64,000 nt of DNA from Coenobita brevimanus (taxonomy: Eukaryota; Arthropoda; Malacostraca; Decapoda; Coenobitidae): contig CM064713.1 of NCBI GenBank assembly GCA_032717465.1, positions 10,729,624 to 10,793,623 of the forward strand. Direction: 5' to 3'. Under the pieces are notes generated by a model. It worked only from the letters and a program-made list of their open reading frames with translations, was not told the origin of the DNA and ran no database searches. This document shows positions 33,440 to 48,469 of the stretch, one piece after another. The position numbers and the translations under genes were made by a program. The first letter of the stretch is position 1. Each line of letters opens with the position of its first letter.

Positions 33440-36400
33440 GTTGGTGTTGTTTGTTGCTCTTTCTTCTAGTTGGTTGTTGTTAATTGTTGTTGTTTGTTGT
33501 TAATGTTGCTTGTTGTTTGATTGTTGTTGTTTGTTGTTTTCTGTTGTTTTTGTTATAGTTTGATTGTTGTTGCTCATTTTTGTTGTTTATTGTATTGTTT
33601 GTTGTTTGTTGTTTTCTGTTGTTTTTGTTATAGTTTGTTGTTGCTCATTTTTGTTTGTTGTTTATTCTTGTATTGTTGTGTTGTTTGTTGCTGTTTATTT
33701 GTTGTTCTTGTTTGATGTTTGTTGTTATTTGATGTTGTTTGTTGTTGTTAGTTGTAGTCATTGTTGTTTGTTGTTTGGTATTGTTTGTTGTTTACTGTTG
33801 TTTGTTGTTGTTGACTACTTTTGCATTGTGGTTTGTTGTGGTTGTTTGTTGTTGGTGCTGTTTGTTGTTATTGTTGATATGTTTTGATTGTTGTTTATTT
33901 GTTGTTTGTTGATATTGTTTGTTGCTGTTGCTATTTGTTGTAGATTGATGGTTGATGTTTGTTGGTTGTTGTTTATTGCAGTTGTTTGTTGTTGCGTTGT
34001 TTGTTGTTGTTTGTTGTGTGTTGAGTTGTTTGTTGTGTGCTGTTGTTTGTTTTGTTTGTTGTTTGTTGCTTGATTGTTGTTGTTAGTTTTTTGTTTTTTG
34101 TTTGTTGTTTGTTATTGTTGCTATTTGTTGAAGTTTGTTGTCTGTTCTTTTTGTTGTTTCTTATTTGTTGTTTGTAGTTGTATTTTGTTGTCGTTGTGTT
34201 GTTATTTGCAATTGTTGTTTGTTTTTGTTATTGTTTGTTTCTTGTTTGTTGCTTGCTTGTTGTTGATATTTGTTCTTGTTGTTTTCTGTTCTTTGTTGTT
34301 TGATGTTTTTGTTTGATGTTGTCTGCTTTCGCTATTGCTCTTGTTGTCTGTTGTTTGGTGTTTTTGTCTATTGTCTGTTCTTGTTGCTTGGGTTGGTTGT
34401 TGATGTTTGTTATTGTTGTTCGTTATTCTTTTTGTTGCTGTTGTTAGTTGTTGTTTGTTATTAACTGAATTATTTTTGTTGTTTGTTGTTTGTTGTTCTT
34501 TCTTTGTTGTTTGTTGTTTCTTATTGTTTTTGTTGTTTGTTGCTGTTTCTTATTGTTTGTTGTTTGTTGTTGTTGTTGCCTGTTGTTTCTTGTTGTTGTA
34601 GTTTTTGTTTGATGATTGTTCTTGTTGTTGTTTGTTGTTGTTGGTGTTGTTTTTTATCTTTGGTGTTATTGTTTGTTGTAGTTTGTTATTTGTTACCTTT
34701 GTTTTTTTTATGTTTATTGTTGTTTTTGTTCTTGTTTTGTTGATGTTCACTGATGCTTATTGTTGTATGTTGTTGTTTGTTGTTTTTCTTTGTTTTTTAT
34801 TGTTTTTATTTTTGCTTTGTATTGTCGTTGTTTGTTGTTCTTATTGGTTGTTTTTGTTGTTTGTTGCTTTAGTTTGCTGCATTTATTGTTTCTTCTTTTT
34901 GTTTGCTACTGTCGTTTTTTTTCGATTTTGTTGTTTGTTGTTTATTCTTGTTGTGTGTTGTTTCTTCGTTGTTGTTGTTTGTTGATGGTGTTTGTTGTTG
35001 ATATTTATTGTTGATTATAGCTGTTGTTTGTTGTTTTTTGTTGTTTTTGTTTTTGTTGTTTGTTGTCATTGTTTGTTGTCGGTTGTTGTTTATGGTTGTA
35101 TATTGTTCGTCTATATTGCTGATTGTTTGTTGTTGTTGTTGTTGTTGTTGTTGCTGTTTGTTGTTGTTGTTCGTTGTTTTGTCTTGTTTTTTTTTGTTTC
35201 TTTTGCTCTTGAAGTTGTTAGTGTTTGTTTTTGTATTTTAGTCGTGTTGCTATTGTTTGTCTTTGTTTTTTATTTTTTGTTTTCGTTTTTTGTTGTTTGT
35301 TGTTTGTTGTTGAATTTGTTGTTGTTGTTGCTCTGTTATTTATTGTTGTTTGTTGTTGTTGTTTGTTACTGCTGTTCTTTGTTGTTTGTTGTTTGTGTTT
35401 CTTGTGTTTGTACTTTATGTTGTTTGTAAGTGTTGTTTTTTGTTTGTTGTTTTGTTTGTCTTTGGTTATTGTTGCTGTTGTGTGTTGTTTTTATTGTTAT
35501 TGATAGTTGTTTGTTGTTTGTTGCTGATGTTTTTGTTGATTGTTCTCTTTGTTCTTTGTTCTTTGTCAGTTGTTTATTGTTTGTGAATGCTTGTTGTTTG
35601 TTATTTATTGTTTGATGTTTTTTATTGTTTGATGTTTTTTATTGTTTGTTGTTTTTGTTGTTTGCCTGTTGTTTTGGTTTGTCGTTTTTTGTTTTTTGTT
35701 GTTTTTTGTGTTATTGTTGTTTGTTGTTCTTTGTTGTTGTTACTACTGTTGTTTCTTGTTTGTTTTTTGTTGTTGATTGTTGTTTGTTGCTGTTTGTCAT
35801 TTGTTGTTGTTTTGTGTTCTTCATTTTGTTTGATGTTGTTTGCTGTTTGTTGTTGTTGTTACTTGTTGTCTGTTGTTTGTTTGTTGTTGTTCGTTGTTTT
35901 TTGTTTTTTGTTTCTTGCTTGCTGTTTGTTGTTGTTTATTGCTGTTGTCATCTGATGTTTTTGTTTGTTTTTGTTTTATTTATCGCTTTATGTTAGTTAT
36001 TATTGTTTTTCTTTGTGGTTGCTTGTTGTTGTAGTTTGTTGTTGCTATTTTTGATTTGTTTTTTATTGTTTCTTGTTTTTTTTTATTATTTGTTGTCTGT
36101 TGTTTTTATTGTTGTTTTGTTTGTTGTTTGTTGTTTAAGTTTCTTGTTGTTTGCTGTTTGTTGCTTGTTTGGTTTTGTTGTTTTTTATTATTGTTTTTTG
36201 TTGTTGTTCATTGTTCTTTTTGTTTGTCATCGTTGTTTGTAGTTTTTGTCGTTTATTTGTTTTATTTTGTTTATGGTAACTTGTTTTCGTTGTTGTTTCC
36301 TGTTATAGTTTGTTACTGGAGTTGTTTGTTCTTGTTCTTGCTCTTTGTTGCTGTTGTTTGTTGTTATTTGTTGGTTTTTGTTGTTTGTTGTATGTGTTTT

Positions 36401-38790
36401 TATAGTTCATTGTTGTATTTGTTTTGCGAAATGATGAAGTGCGAAGGAGAACTGGAGTTGTTCGGGAGATGGCTGGTAGAGTTGAGCAGAGGGTGTTGCA
36501 ATGGTTTGGGCATATGGAGACAATGGATAATGAGCGATTGGTGAAAAAGATAACTAGATCTGATGTGAGAGGTGTAAGGCTGAGAGGAAGACCACGAATA
36601 GGATGGATGGACAGTGTGAAGAGAGCGCTGGATGCGAGAGGGATGTCTGTTGAGCAAGGAAGAGTGGCTCTGCGTGACAGAAATAAATGGAGAGAAATTG
36701 TGAATGAATAAGTGATGACGCAGCCCTGAGGGGATATTCTCCCGCATTTGGTCTGATCAGCTAGTCAGGTCAGGTGCGGGTAAGGGGATGGGTGTATTAT
36801 GATGTGGCAGGGGTAAACCAGTTCTGCTGTCGGGCCCTGCTGCGGATGTCACTGATTGCATTGTGCAGTTGACCCTTGTGCGGTGTGGTGCCGTGAGGAT
36901 CTGTCCGTTCTCCCCTTTGGGGCTAAGATGCGAATAAATGTGTTTGAATGGATGAGTAAATGGAGAGTGAGTCGTCCTGTCTCGGCTACCTCCCTTTCCT
37001 TGGGGGAAGCAGCCTAGGTATATAAAAAAAAAAAAAAAAATGTTGTTTGTAGTTTTTATGTAGTGTTTTTTCAGTGCTTGTTGTTCTTTTTGTTGCTTGC
37101 TGTTTGTTTTATATTTTGTTTGTTATTTTTTGCTCTTTTATAGTTCTTGCTGTTTTATGTTTGTTGTTGTTATGTATTGCTGTAGTTTGCTGTTTGTTGT
37201 TGTTTGATGTAGTTTGTTGTAGTTTGTAGTTTGTTATTTGTTGTTTGCTTGCTGTTGTTTGTTTTTGTTTTTATTTGTTGTTTTTATTGCTGTTGCTTGT
37301 TGTTTGTTGTGTTTGTTTGTTATTATTTGTTGTTTATTTTTTGCTTCTCATTGTTTGTGTTTTGTTTATCTTTGTTGTTGTTTGTTTTTGTTTCTTGTTG
37401 TTTCTTGTTGATTGTTGTTTCTTTAGTCTTGTTTTTTTAGTTGTTGTTTGTTGCTGTTGTTAGTTGAGGTTGATTGTTGTTGGTCGTTTGTTATTTGTTG
37501 TTTATGTTTGTTGTTGATGTTTGCTGATTTTTTTTTTTTTTGCTTGTTATTTGTTGTGGTTTGTGGTTTGAGTTTGTAAATTGTTTGTTTTTGTTGTTGT
37601 TACTTATTGTTTGTTGTTGTTTGTTGTTGGCTGTTTATTATTTGTCTGCTGATTGTTGTTTCTTGCTGTTGGTGATTTTGTTTGTTGCTTTTTGTTGTTT
37701 GTTTTCTTTGTTGTTTGTTGTTTTTGTTTATTTTTGTTGTTGTCGATTGCTGTTGTTTGTTTTTGTTTGTTGTTATTTGTTTTTACTGTTGTTTAATTGC
37801 TTACTGTTTTTGCTTGCTGTTTGTTGTTTGGTGTTGTTTGTAGTTTGTTGTTGTTTGTTTTTGTTTTTTGTTGCTGTTTTGTTGGTCGTTGTTGTTGCTG
37901 TTTGTTGTTTATTTTTACTGTTTTATTTTGGTTGTCTTGTTTATATTTATTTGTTATTTTTGTTTGTTTTTTGTTTGTTGTTTGTTGTTTGTTTGTTGTT
38001 TTTATTTGTTGTTTTATGTTGTTTGTTTTGTTGTTGCTTGTTTTGTTTCTTTGTTCTGTTTGTTGTTTTTCGTTGTTTGGTGTTTGTTGTTGTTTGTTGT
38101 TTGTTGGTGTGTCTTGTTTGTTGTTTGTTGTCTTTGTTTGTGTTATTTTTTGTGTTTTTGTTGTTTGTTATTGTTGTGTTATTGTTTTCTGTGTTATTTG
38201 TTGTTTAACGTTTGTTTTTGTATTTGTTTTTTGATGTTTGTTGTTCGTTATTGTTAGCTGTTTGTTTGTTGTTGTTTGTTTGTTGTTTTTTTTGTTGGTT
38301 GTTGTTAATGTTCGTTGTTTTTTGTTGTTGGTTTGTTTCTTGTTGTTTGTTGATTGATGTTGTTTGTTGTATAATGTCGTTATTGTTTGTTGTTACTTGT
38401 TGTTGCTTGTTGTTGTTGTTTGTTGTCTAGTTAGTTGTTCGTTGTTGTTCATTGTTGTTTGTTTCTTTATTGTCTGCTGTGTGGTGTTTGTTGATTATTG
38501 TTGCTGTTGTTTGTTGTTTGTTTCCTGTTTGTTTTCTTGTGTATTGATGTTTGTTTTGGTGGTTTATTGTTTTTGTTTATTGTTTATTGTTTGTTGTAGT
38601 TTGTTGTGTTTTTGTATATTATTGTTTGTTGCTGTGTTGTTGGGTTGTTATTGTTTTTTGCTGTTGTTTGTTGTTTGTTATTGCTATTGTTGGATGTTGT
38701 TATTTGTTGTTCTTGTTTATTGTTGTTTTGTGTTTGTTTCTGTTTTTCTTGTCTGTTTTTGTTTGTTGTTGTTTTTTTGTTGTGGTTTTT
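33440..38790. repeat. Degenerate T/G-only tract (TTG, TTTG, TTGTTG units), interrupted once
   Basis: More than 5 kb in which the plus strand is almost entirely T and G with scattered A and C. Units of TTG, TTTG and TTGTTTG recur without fixed order. It is interrupted only by a LINE fragment at 36421-37041. The many long plus-strand frames rich in Leu, Val, Phe and Cys are products of the base composition and are not genes. It begins directly outside the right palindrome arm. Confidence 0.95.
36421..37041 (+). mobile_element. 5'-truncated LINE 3' fragment inside the T/G tract
   Basis: Encodes the C-terminal end of an RTE-like reverse transcriptase: LQWFGHMETMDNERLVKKIT, GRPRIGWMDSVKRALDARGM and NKWREIVNE, ending with a TAA stop near 36711. 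About 310 bases of 3' untranslated sequence and a poly-A run at 37025-37041 follow. The flanks are T/G repeat on both sides, so the edges and the poly-A tail are sharp, while a target duplication cannot be told from the repeat. Confidence 0.85.
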
Positions 38791-39292
38791 CAACGATGAC
38801 GGTGCTGGCAGGTGGGAACGCTTACCATCCACTCTGCACTGTTCTCTTTTCCTTCTTATTTCTTCTGTCTGTCTTTCCTTCATTCTTTCCTCATCCTTCT
38901 GCCGACGTGTGACTTTACACTCTCTTCTGTCTTTCTTTCCTTCATTCTTTCCTCTTCTTTCTGCCTTTGGGTGACTACACTGAGTGACAAACTAAATGTT
39001 TTCCTGTACACCAGCAAACCTGTACACCAGTAAACCATTTACTACGCTGGGTGGTAACCATATAACAAAATTATGGCGCCTGGTGGTTTAGTGGGTCATA
39101 AAGGCGCTCTAATCGGATTAAGCCTGTATAGGTATATACACAAGGGGAGGTTGGGGTTTATTGCTCATGTAATGTCACTCAGGGATGAGTGTGCTGGTCA
39201 ACCTTATCTTAAATGTCAGGACTAACCTGCCTAGCCCCGGGTTCCAACGCACCGAATGGGGCAAGATAGGAATGGATGATGGATGGATGGAT
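38791..39292. other. Short tandem duplication and possible tRNA-like head
   Basis: CTTCTGTCTKTCTTTCCTTCATTCTTTCCTC recurs with some change at about 38863 and 38923. TGGTTTAGTGG near 39080 fits box A of a polymerase III promoter, but no box B follows at the right spacing. The stretch ends in GGAT repeats. Confidence 0.4.
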
Positions 39293-39437
39293 GGTTGTTT
39301 TTTGTTGTTTGTTTTGCTTGATTGTTGTTGTTTGTTGTTGTTTGATGTTTGTTGTTATTTGTTGTTTGCTGTTGTCTGTTTTTGTTGTTGTTTATTGTTA
39401 TTGTTGTTTGTTGCTTTTTTTCTTGTTGTTGGTAGTT
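39293..39437. repeat. Second, short T/G tract
   Basis: TTG-type degenerate repeat of the same kind as 33440-38790, about 500 bases away from it. Confidence 0.85.
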
Positions 39438-39518
39438 AACCTCGGATCAGTGTTGCCGAGCAGACCTATCGACCATTGGTTATCCCCCGCCTTTACCAAG
39501 ATGGAGCGATAATGTCTT

Positions 39519-39521
39519 TGT

Positions 39522-39593
<72 letters not shown>
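39519..39593. repeat. (GT)n microsatellite
   Basis: An uninterrupted GT run. Confidence 0.97.
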
Positions 39594-39596
<3 letters not shown>

Positions 39597-39910
39597 CATT
39601 ATATCTCATGAACGGCTTGAGCTATCAACATGAAATATTCAGGGTACGAAGATGTGGCCAAAATCTTGGACGAGTTCGAAAATGGGCAAACTGGGTCAAG
39701 GTCATCAAAATGGCTGCTAAAGGTCAACTAGTTTTAACATGGATTATCTGTTGCCATTATATCTCATGAACAGCTTGAGCTATCAACAGGAAACCCTCAA
39801 GATATCAAGATATGGCCAAAATCTTGGACGAGTTTGGAAATGTGCACTCGGGGTCAAGGTCAAGGTCACCAAAATGGCTGCCAAAGGTCAACTATTTTTA
39901 ATATAGATTG
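39594..39910. repeat. Tandem repeat, two units of about 160 bp
   Basis: Both units contain CCATTATATCTCATGAAC, GCTTGAGCTATCAACA, GGCCAAAATCTTGGACGAGT and CAAAATGGCTGC. Differences are scattered. It follows the (GT)n run directly. Confidence 0.85.
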
Positions 39911-40619
39911 GGATTTTGTGAAACGCAGAGACTGAATTCTGTAGTTTTACGATTTTTCTTCACATTTGTAAGTAGCTTGAAACTTGACCCACAACATATT
40001 CTGGCAGGCTATTAGCATAAGGCTCCCGAATGCTTTTCTTTCATTAGTAACAGATGCTGTAGGTTCGTCCTACGAGTACAGTACAGCACATAAACTTTTT
40101 AGGTAGCCGGCCGTTCCTTGTGACAACACTTTGTTAGGATCGGACCACGGCGAGGTGCAGGGAACTATGAGAAAGTCGCTTCACCCAAGGTACTGTATAT
40201 CACGCGGTCTTGCAGGCTGCTCGTCATCACTTCAGCTGGAGAGAAAAACTCCAGTGCGAGAATTTTTTTCTCTGCTAAATAAATCATTCGAGGATAGCAA
40301 GAATAAACTAAATGTAATGTCTTCTGATTCCAGTAAGGAAAGAACACGACGGAAGGTTACTTTGACTGGCAAGAGGGAGAGAAGATGAGTAGAGACAGAG
40401 AGGCTTCGAGGCATTTCCATCGCGGCCATCCTAGATGACTACTGTATAGGTGTTAGGCTGTTGGTTGTTGATACAAAGACATTCAAGCAAAGCATTATTA
40501 TGAGGAGGCTTCTTTTGCCTTCCAAGCAGTACGGAGATCAAAGATAAGAAAGGTCTACTCTCTGAAGAAAGCCCCAATCTTCTTTTTTGTGAACGTAGGC
40601 TATTTGTATTTCCCTTCAC

Positions 40620-40620
<1 letters not shown>
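39911..40620. other. Unassigned sequence
   Basis: Holds two overlapping opposite frames of 85 and 65 codons, neither recognised. No RNA gene or transposon end seen. Confidence 0.45.

Positions 40621-40677
<57 letters not shown>
40621..40677. repeat. (GT)n microsatellite at SINE tail
   Basis: GT run; on the minus strand it is the (CA)n tail end of the adjoining SINE. Confidence 0.95.
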
Positions 40678-40679
<2 letters not shown>

Positions 40680-40929
40680 TCACCGGTTCGGTCAGGATCA
40701 CTTGATGGTCGTGATCGTTAGCTTTTACCCTCCCGGAAGGGAGCTGAGAGCTCATATAGTCCGATCTAAGGACAAGGCTGTGACCTTCACACACGCACAC
40801 ACCCGTCCCCTTGCTCAAGGGGGACAGTAACCACCCACTTCGTCAGTGAAACTTTTTCGCAACCTGAGCGAGGCGCGAACTCCCGTCCACCAGTTGGCAA
40901 GCGAGAACGTTACCACTGCATCAGCGAGC

Positions 40930-40931
<2 letters not shown>
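40678..40931 (-). mobile_element. tRNA-Gly-derived SINE
   Basis: On the minus strand it starts GCTCGCTGATGCAGTGG, with box A TGATGCAGTGG, an anticodon-like region TTCTCGCTTGCCAACTGG, and box B GAGTTCGCGCC. This head resembles tRNA-Gly(GCC). A body of about 190 bases follows and ends in TTACACACACA. It is unrelated in its body to the SINE at 11713. (GT)n tracts touch both ends. Confidence 0.75.

Positions 40932-40977
<46 letters not shown>
40932..40977. repeat. (GT)n microsatellite at SINE head
   Basis: A GT run directly outside the tRNA-like head. Confidence 0.95.
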
Positions 40978-40978
<1 letters not shown>

Positions 40979-41277
40979 ATTAGTTACATTCTAATGCAAT
41001 CTAGTTCGCGAGATACTGTCAGTCATAAATATGTTCTAATTATTTTGAGTATCAGGTTTAACTCTTACTTCTAAATTAAGTCTAGATCTAGGCAATAGCA
41101 ATATGAATTACGTGATCATAATACCATTCATATATTTTTCCTTCCTCTCTGCTGTCATGTAAAAAATATCATCTAGAGCAATAGCAGTAATATCTAAAGT
41201 AACTACTGTAGAGGCCCCCCTCAAGGAGGAATCACACCAGCCGCGAGCCGAGAAGTATCTAGCGCGGCTCGGAATAT

Positions 41278-41525
41278 GACCTTCACTTTAACCTATTTTC
41301 ACCAATTTCGAACCCGTAGGAGTTTTATTCCTACTACGCACCTGTAAAATTTTGTGTTGATATCTTGAGCGGCTGCGAAGTTATCATGGTAGCAGACACA
41401 TAGACCTTGACCTAATTTCACCAATTTCGAACTCGTAGAAGATTTTTTTCCCTACTGCACACCTGTAAAATATTGTGATGATATATTGAGCAGTTGCAAA
41501 GTTATCGTGCTAACAGATACACAAA
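41278..41525. repeat. Tandem repeat, two units of about 125 bp
   Basis: Both units contain CACCAATTTCGAAC, TTTTCACC or a close variant, ACCTGTAAAATWTTGTG and GCAAAGTTATC-type blocks. The second unit begins near 41405. Confidence 0.8.
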
Positions 41526-42662
41526 CAGACAATGAAAAGGATCCCAGCTTCGCTATTGCGGCTGGTAATAAAGTTGAAAGCATAACAGTGCACCAGCATC
41601 CTCTAAAGAAATAAGATCAACAGTACTAACACTGGCATCAGAACTAACTTTTCACTACGATTATTGCCCGTCCCCGCGGGGCGGGTATTTGTTTCACTCG
41701 GTTTGTCTGTCTGTTTGTCTGTCTGTCCGTTAACAACTTTACGCGAAAACTACTGGTGCGATTTTGACTAAAATTACAGGGATGATGGGCTATGACCTTT
41801 TAATCACCTGATTAAATTTTGGTCCAACTGGGCCAAGGCCCAGTCTGTAGGCCCAAAAAATCTAAACAAAATGAAAAATCGTTTTTTCCCCATAACTCTT
41901 TTCAAATTAGCCATAGCAACATGACATCAAAACCTAAAGGTGCATCTTCAAATCTCCATCCTATAACATGCCTCATTACAGCAGGGGGTCACCCCCTAGT
42001 TAGTGGTAGGGGGGGGGGTCGGACTAAATGTTCAAATGGGCATGAAATCGTCAATTCTCACCCGATTACTTCAGATTTGATATGTGACATCTTTGATTAG
42101 AAATCCTGTTGTGTTTATACATCATCACTAAAATGACATCCGGGGACGGATTAGCTGTACCTTGGCACCGCTTCTTGTTTCGTTTTTCGTTTCAATCACA
42201 CTAGCACCTGTCCGAAAAGTCTCTCTTATAGCTTGAACATGATAGGCTGAAAGAATCAAGAATATAACTGGTTTTACAGCGTCAGTCTGACAGGGTTAAA
42301 GTCAGTGTGAACCATAGACTCAACACCACCATCAACAACAAAAGCAGCAGCAACAATATTCTTAGTAAAAAATAAATTTATAAATAAAAGCTGTTAACAT
42401 AAAACGATCACTGATAGCAAGTGAAACAACAACCCTAAAAAATCACACATAACAGCAAAATCTGAAAAACAACAACGATAACGACGGTAAGAAGGACAAC
42501 AATAACAGAGACAGCTGAAGCATCTGTATCCACACCAAATAACAGTAGCAACACTTCCTTCACCTTTACGATGCCATTCCCTCTCTCGTAAACCTGATAT
42601 CGGTATGATGTTCTACCATCACCAAGATGAATGACCTTTGCGCTTATGTCTGTATCTGTCTA
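41526..42662. other. Unassigned sequence, probably dispersed repeat
   Basis: Contains TGTCTGTCTG runs near 41705 and poly-G near 42010. CAA-rich sequence lies near 42330-42510. A 93-codon frame at 41819-42100 is not recognised. Confidence 0.4.
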
Positions 42663-42667
42663 TCTAT

Positions 42668-46265
<3,598 letters not shown>

Positions 46266-46280
46266 TACTCACATATATAT

Positions 46281-46513
46281 CATCATCATCATCATCATCA
46301 GCCATTTGAGGTTCACCAGGACAGCCCTATCCCTACCGAAGCAGGGATGATACAGCCAATGTATCTCCACCCAGTGGCTTAGGCTGTCTGGTAGAGACTG
46401 TATGTAGGGTGAGAAGTGCTTGTAAGTGTGATTGTAGTGTTGTAGTGGTTTTGGTTGTGTGTGTAGTCTGTGAACAAAGTGTAATCGGCCCACATTAAGC
46501 CGATTGGGTGCAA
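46281..46513 (-). mobile_element. tRNA-derived SINE, copy 3 (head missing)
   Basis: Shares the body of copies 1 and 2. The minus-strand tail ends in six GAT triplets (CAT at 46281-46298), showing the native 3' end of the family. The tRNA-like head is absent; homology stops near 46513 beside a (TA)n tract. Confidence 0.75.
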
Positions 46514-46520
46514 GCATACT

Positions 46521-46641
<121 letters not shown>

Positions 46642-46653
46642 TATATAATATAT

Positions 46654-47444
46654 TGTTACATAGCCTATGATTTCATCATCCTTTGTGTAATTTTAACGCA
46701 CAGTATGCTGCATGTTTGATCACGAGCGTGTTCTGCCTCAGTTCCCCCCTTCTACCGTTATAGTAGAGTAAGTCGTCCTTTCTGTTGTTCAGAGTAGGAT
46801 TGTCAACTCTTTGTCCCCTATGCCTTCATTTGCGCGTCCTTCTTACAAGTTGTATCAAGTTCTGCTGGCCCCTATATAATGAGCTCAGTCTCTGCATTAT
46901 TGCCACTTAGATCTGCTCCTCATTTTGTTCACATCTCTGTCCTCCCCTGTACAGTTGTTTTTGTGAGTGCTCAGGAAGTCTCCAGCCATCTAGCAGCTGT
47001 GTGTAATTTGAGTATAACTGTTGTTGCATTTTTTCTTGTACTGTGTAGCATAAGGTTAATTCTTAGGCCTAGTAAGGTTTTTGTAATTTATGTAGGGTTC
47101 TTGTTTTCAGCCATCATTAATAATACTTTGTATCTGTAATAATTTATCTTGCATTAACTGAGCATTACCCAGTGTATTTTCATTTTATCAGGGCTGACTT
47201 AGATAAGTTTACTCATGCTAATTTCGTGTTAATAGAGGCTATTGCAGTTAACCATATATTTAACCTGTTTTTTGCCATTACATTATCCTTATGAGTTCTG
47301 AATGTTTTGTTGTTAGTTTGAGCATTAAACTTAAACTTGTAATTTTACCTAACTCTTTTGTTTTGAACCTGGAACTTTACGGGACAGTAGTGATTTTTAG
47401 TATTCTCACTTAAAGTGTACATTATCTTTCTCTGTTCCGTAACA
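46654..47444 (+). repeat. 5' long terminal repeat of a Ty3-type element (element E)
   Basis: Begins TGTTACATAG and ends TTCCGTAACA, so the ends are an inverted TGTTAC/GTAACA pair. A TATATAA box lies at 46873-46879. A primer-binding-like TGGTGACC follows at 47451. Length is about 791 bases. No second LTR is present in the window, so the boundaries are inferred from these signals only. Confidence 0.6.
46873..46879 (+). promoter_or_regulatory. TATA box within the LTR of element E
   Basis: TATATAA about 220 bases into the LTR, where the U3/R boundary of such elements often lies. Confidence 0.5.
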
Positions 47445-47450
47445 TAAATT

Positions 47451-47470
47451 TGGTGACCTCTTATCAGGAT
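47451..47470 (+). promoter_or_regulatory. Primer binding site-like sequence, element E
   Basis: TGGTGACCTC is six bases after the LTR end. It differs by one base from TGGCGACCTC in the element at 57026-63124. TGGCGACC complements a tRNA 3' end GGTCGCCA, known for some tRNA-Arg-primed elements. Confidence 0.5.
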
Positions 47471-47528
47471 ATTCAGGATATTATCATAAGGATATTGCTT
47501 GATATTTTGTGACTGTGATTTATTCATG

Positions 47529-47960
47529 ATGTCTACTATTACTACACTTGATGAAGCCAAAGATTTTTTGTCAAATGTGCTAACAGTGTGTGATGTAGAA
47601 AACAGAACAAAGAATGAACTTAAGCTTGTTGCTCAACAATTGGGAATTGCTGTTCGCTCTCATCATTCTAAAGATCAAATTGTTGACATGATTAATGAAA
47701 GTTTGTTTAATGTAACTCCTCCAAATGAGCAAACGCAGATTGAAATAGCTAAGTTACAGCTAGCCCTGTAGGAGGCTCGTGTGAAGGAAGCTGAATTTCA
47801 AGCACGTGCTAAGGAGGCTGAGTCTCAGGCTAAGGAGGCTTGTGTTAAGGTGGCTGAATTTCAAGCAAATGCTAAGGAGGCTGAATCTCAGGCTCGGATT
47901 CAGGAGGCACAGATACAGGCTCAGGCACAAATTGAACTAAAGTTTGGTCAAAATCCGTAG
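47529..47960 (+). pseudogene. Gag N-terminus of element E, truncated
   Basis: A frame starting at an ATG (47529; upstream ATGs at 47499 and 47526 are in frame) reads a helical segment TKNELKLVAQQLGIAVRSHH, which resembles a SAP-type fold. One TAG stop at 47769 is followed in the same frame by charged repeats (KEAEFQARAKEAESQ and variants), probably a coiled coil. It runs directly into a tandem satellite near 47940, where the element is cut off. Similar layout (LTR, TGGYGACC, short leader, then gag with a charged coiled coil) recurs at 57026-58826. Confidence 0.6.
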
Positions 47961-48275
47961 ATGTGCTCAGGAGATATCGCGCCCACACATACATTACCTT
48001 GACCTTTGACCCCTTGGCCTTCATGGCCTAATGAGCTCATCGTCTCTTCATACTGAATCACTGAGAATCGTTCGGTCAAAATCCGTCGAGGAAACTCATG
48101 AGATATCGTGCCCACACGGATAATTTAAGTAGACCCTATATGACCTTGAACTTCGTCCCCTTGACCTAGCTGACCTAATCAGTTCATTATCTCCTCAAAC
48201 TGCATCACTGACAAAAGTTTGGTGGAAATCCGTCAATGGGTTCACGAGATATCGTGCCCAGAATAGTGTTATGAA
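47940..48275. repeat. Tandem satellite, about 2.5 units of 130-140 bp
   Basis: Units share GGTCAAAATCCGT, GAGATATCGYGCCCACAC and GACCTTGA with GACCTAAT-type blocks, beginning near 47947, 48078 and 48216. I recall similar ATCCGT/GAGATATCGTGC satellites in other marine invertebrates. Confidence 0.8.
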
Positions 48276-48469
48276 CACATGGACCCACTTACTCATGCAT
48301 GGAGATACCAGTCACTTAAGAGGTGGTCTTACTTCTCTAGATTTCCTAATTCCTACAACTTCAGCGCTAACTATCATATTTACAACATATGTAATGATCG
48401 AAAATCTTTTTAGTGCTAATGTATAAAAAAAAAAATGACAGGATTTTTTTTTTCTTTTTTTGATAGACA
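48276..48469. other. Short unassigned stretch
   Basis: Ends with A-rich and T-rich runs at 48425-48460. Nothing recognised. Confidence 0.4.

Noticed and set aside
33521..38912. Many long plus-strand frames rich in Leu, Val, Phe and Cys, looking like membrane proteins
   Set aside because: They arise because a T/G-only sequence rarely forms stop codons. No domain, and all phases are open in turn.
40865..40931. Possible tRNA-Gly gene on the minus strand
   Set aside because: The acceptor stem is not paired and a SINE body with a CA tail follows.
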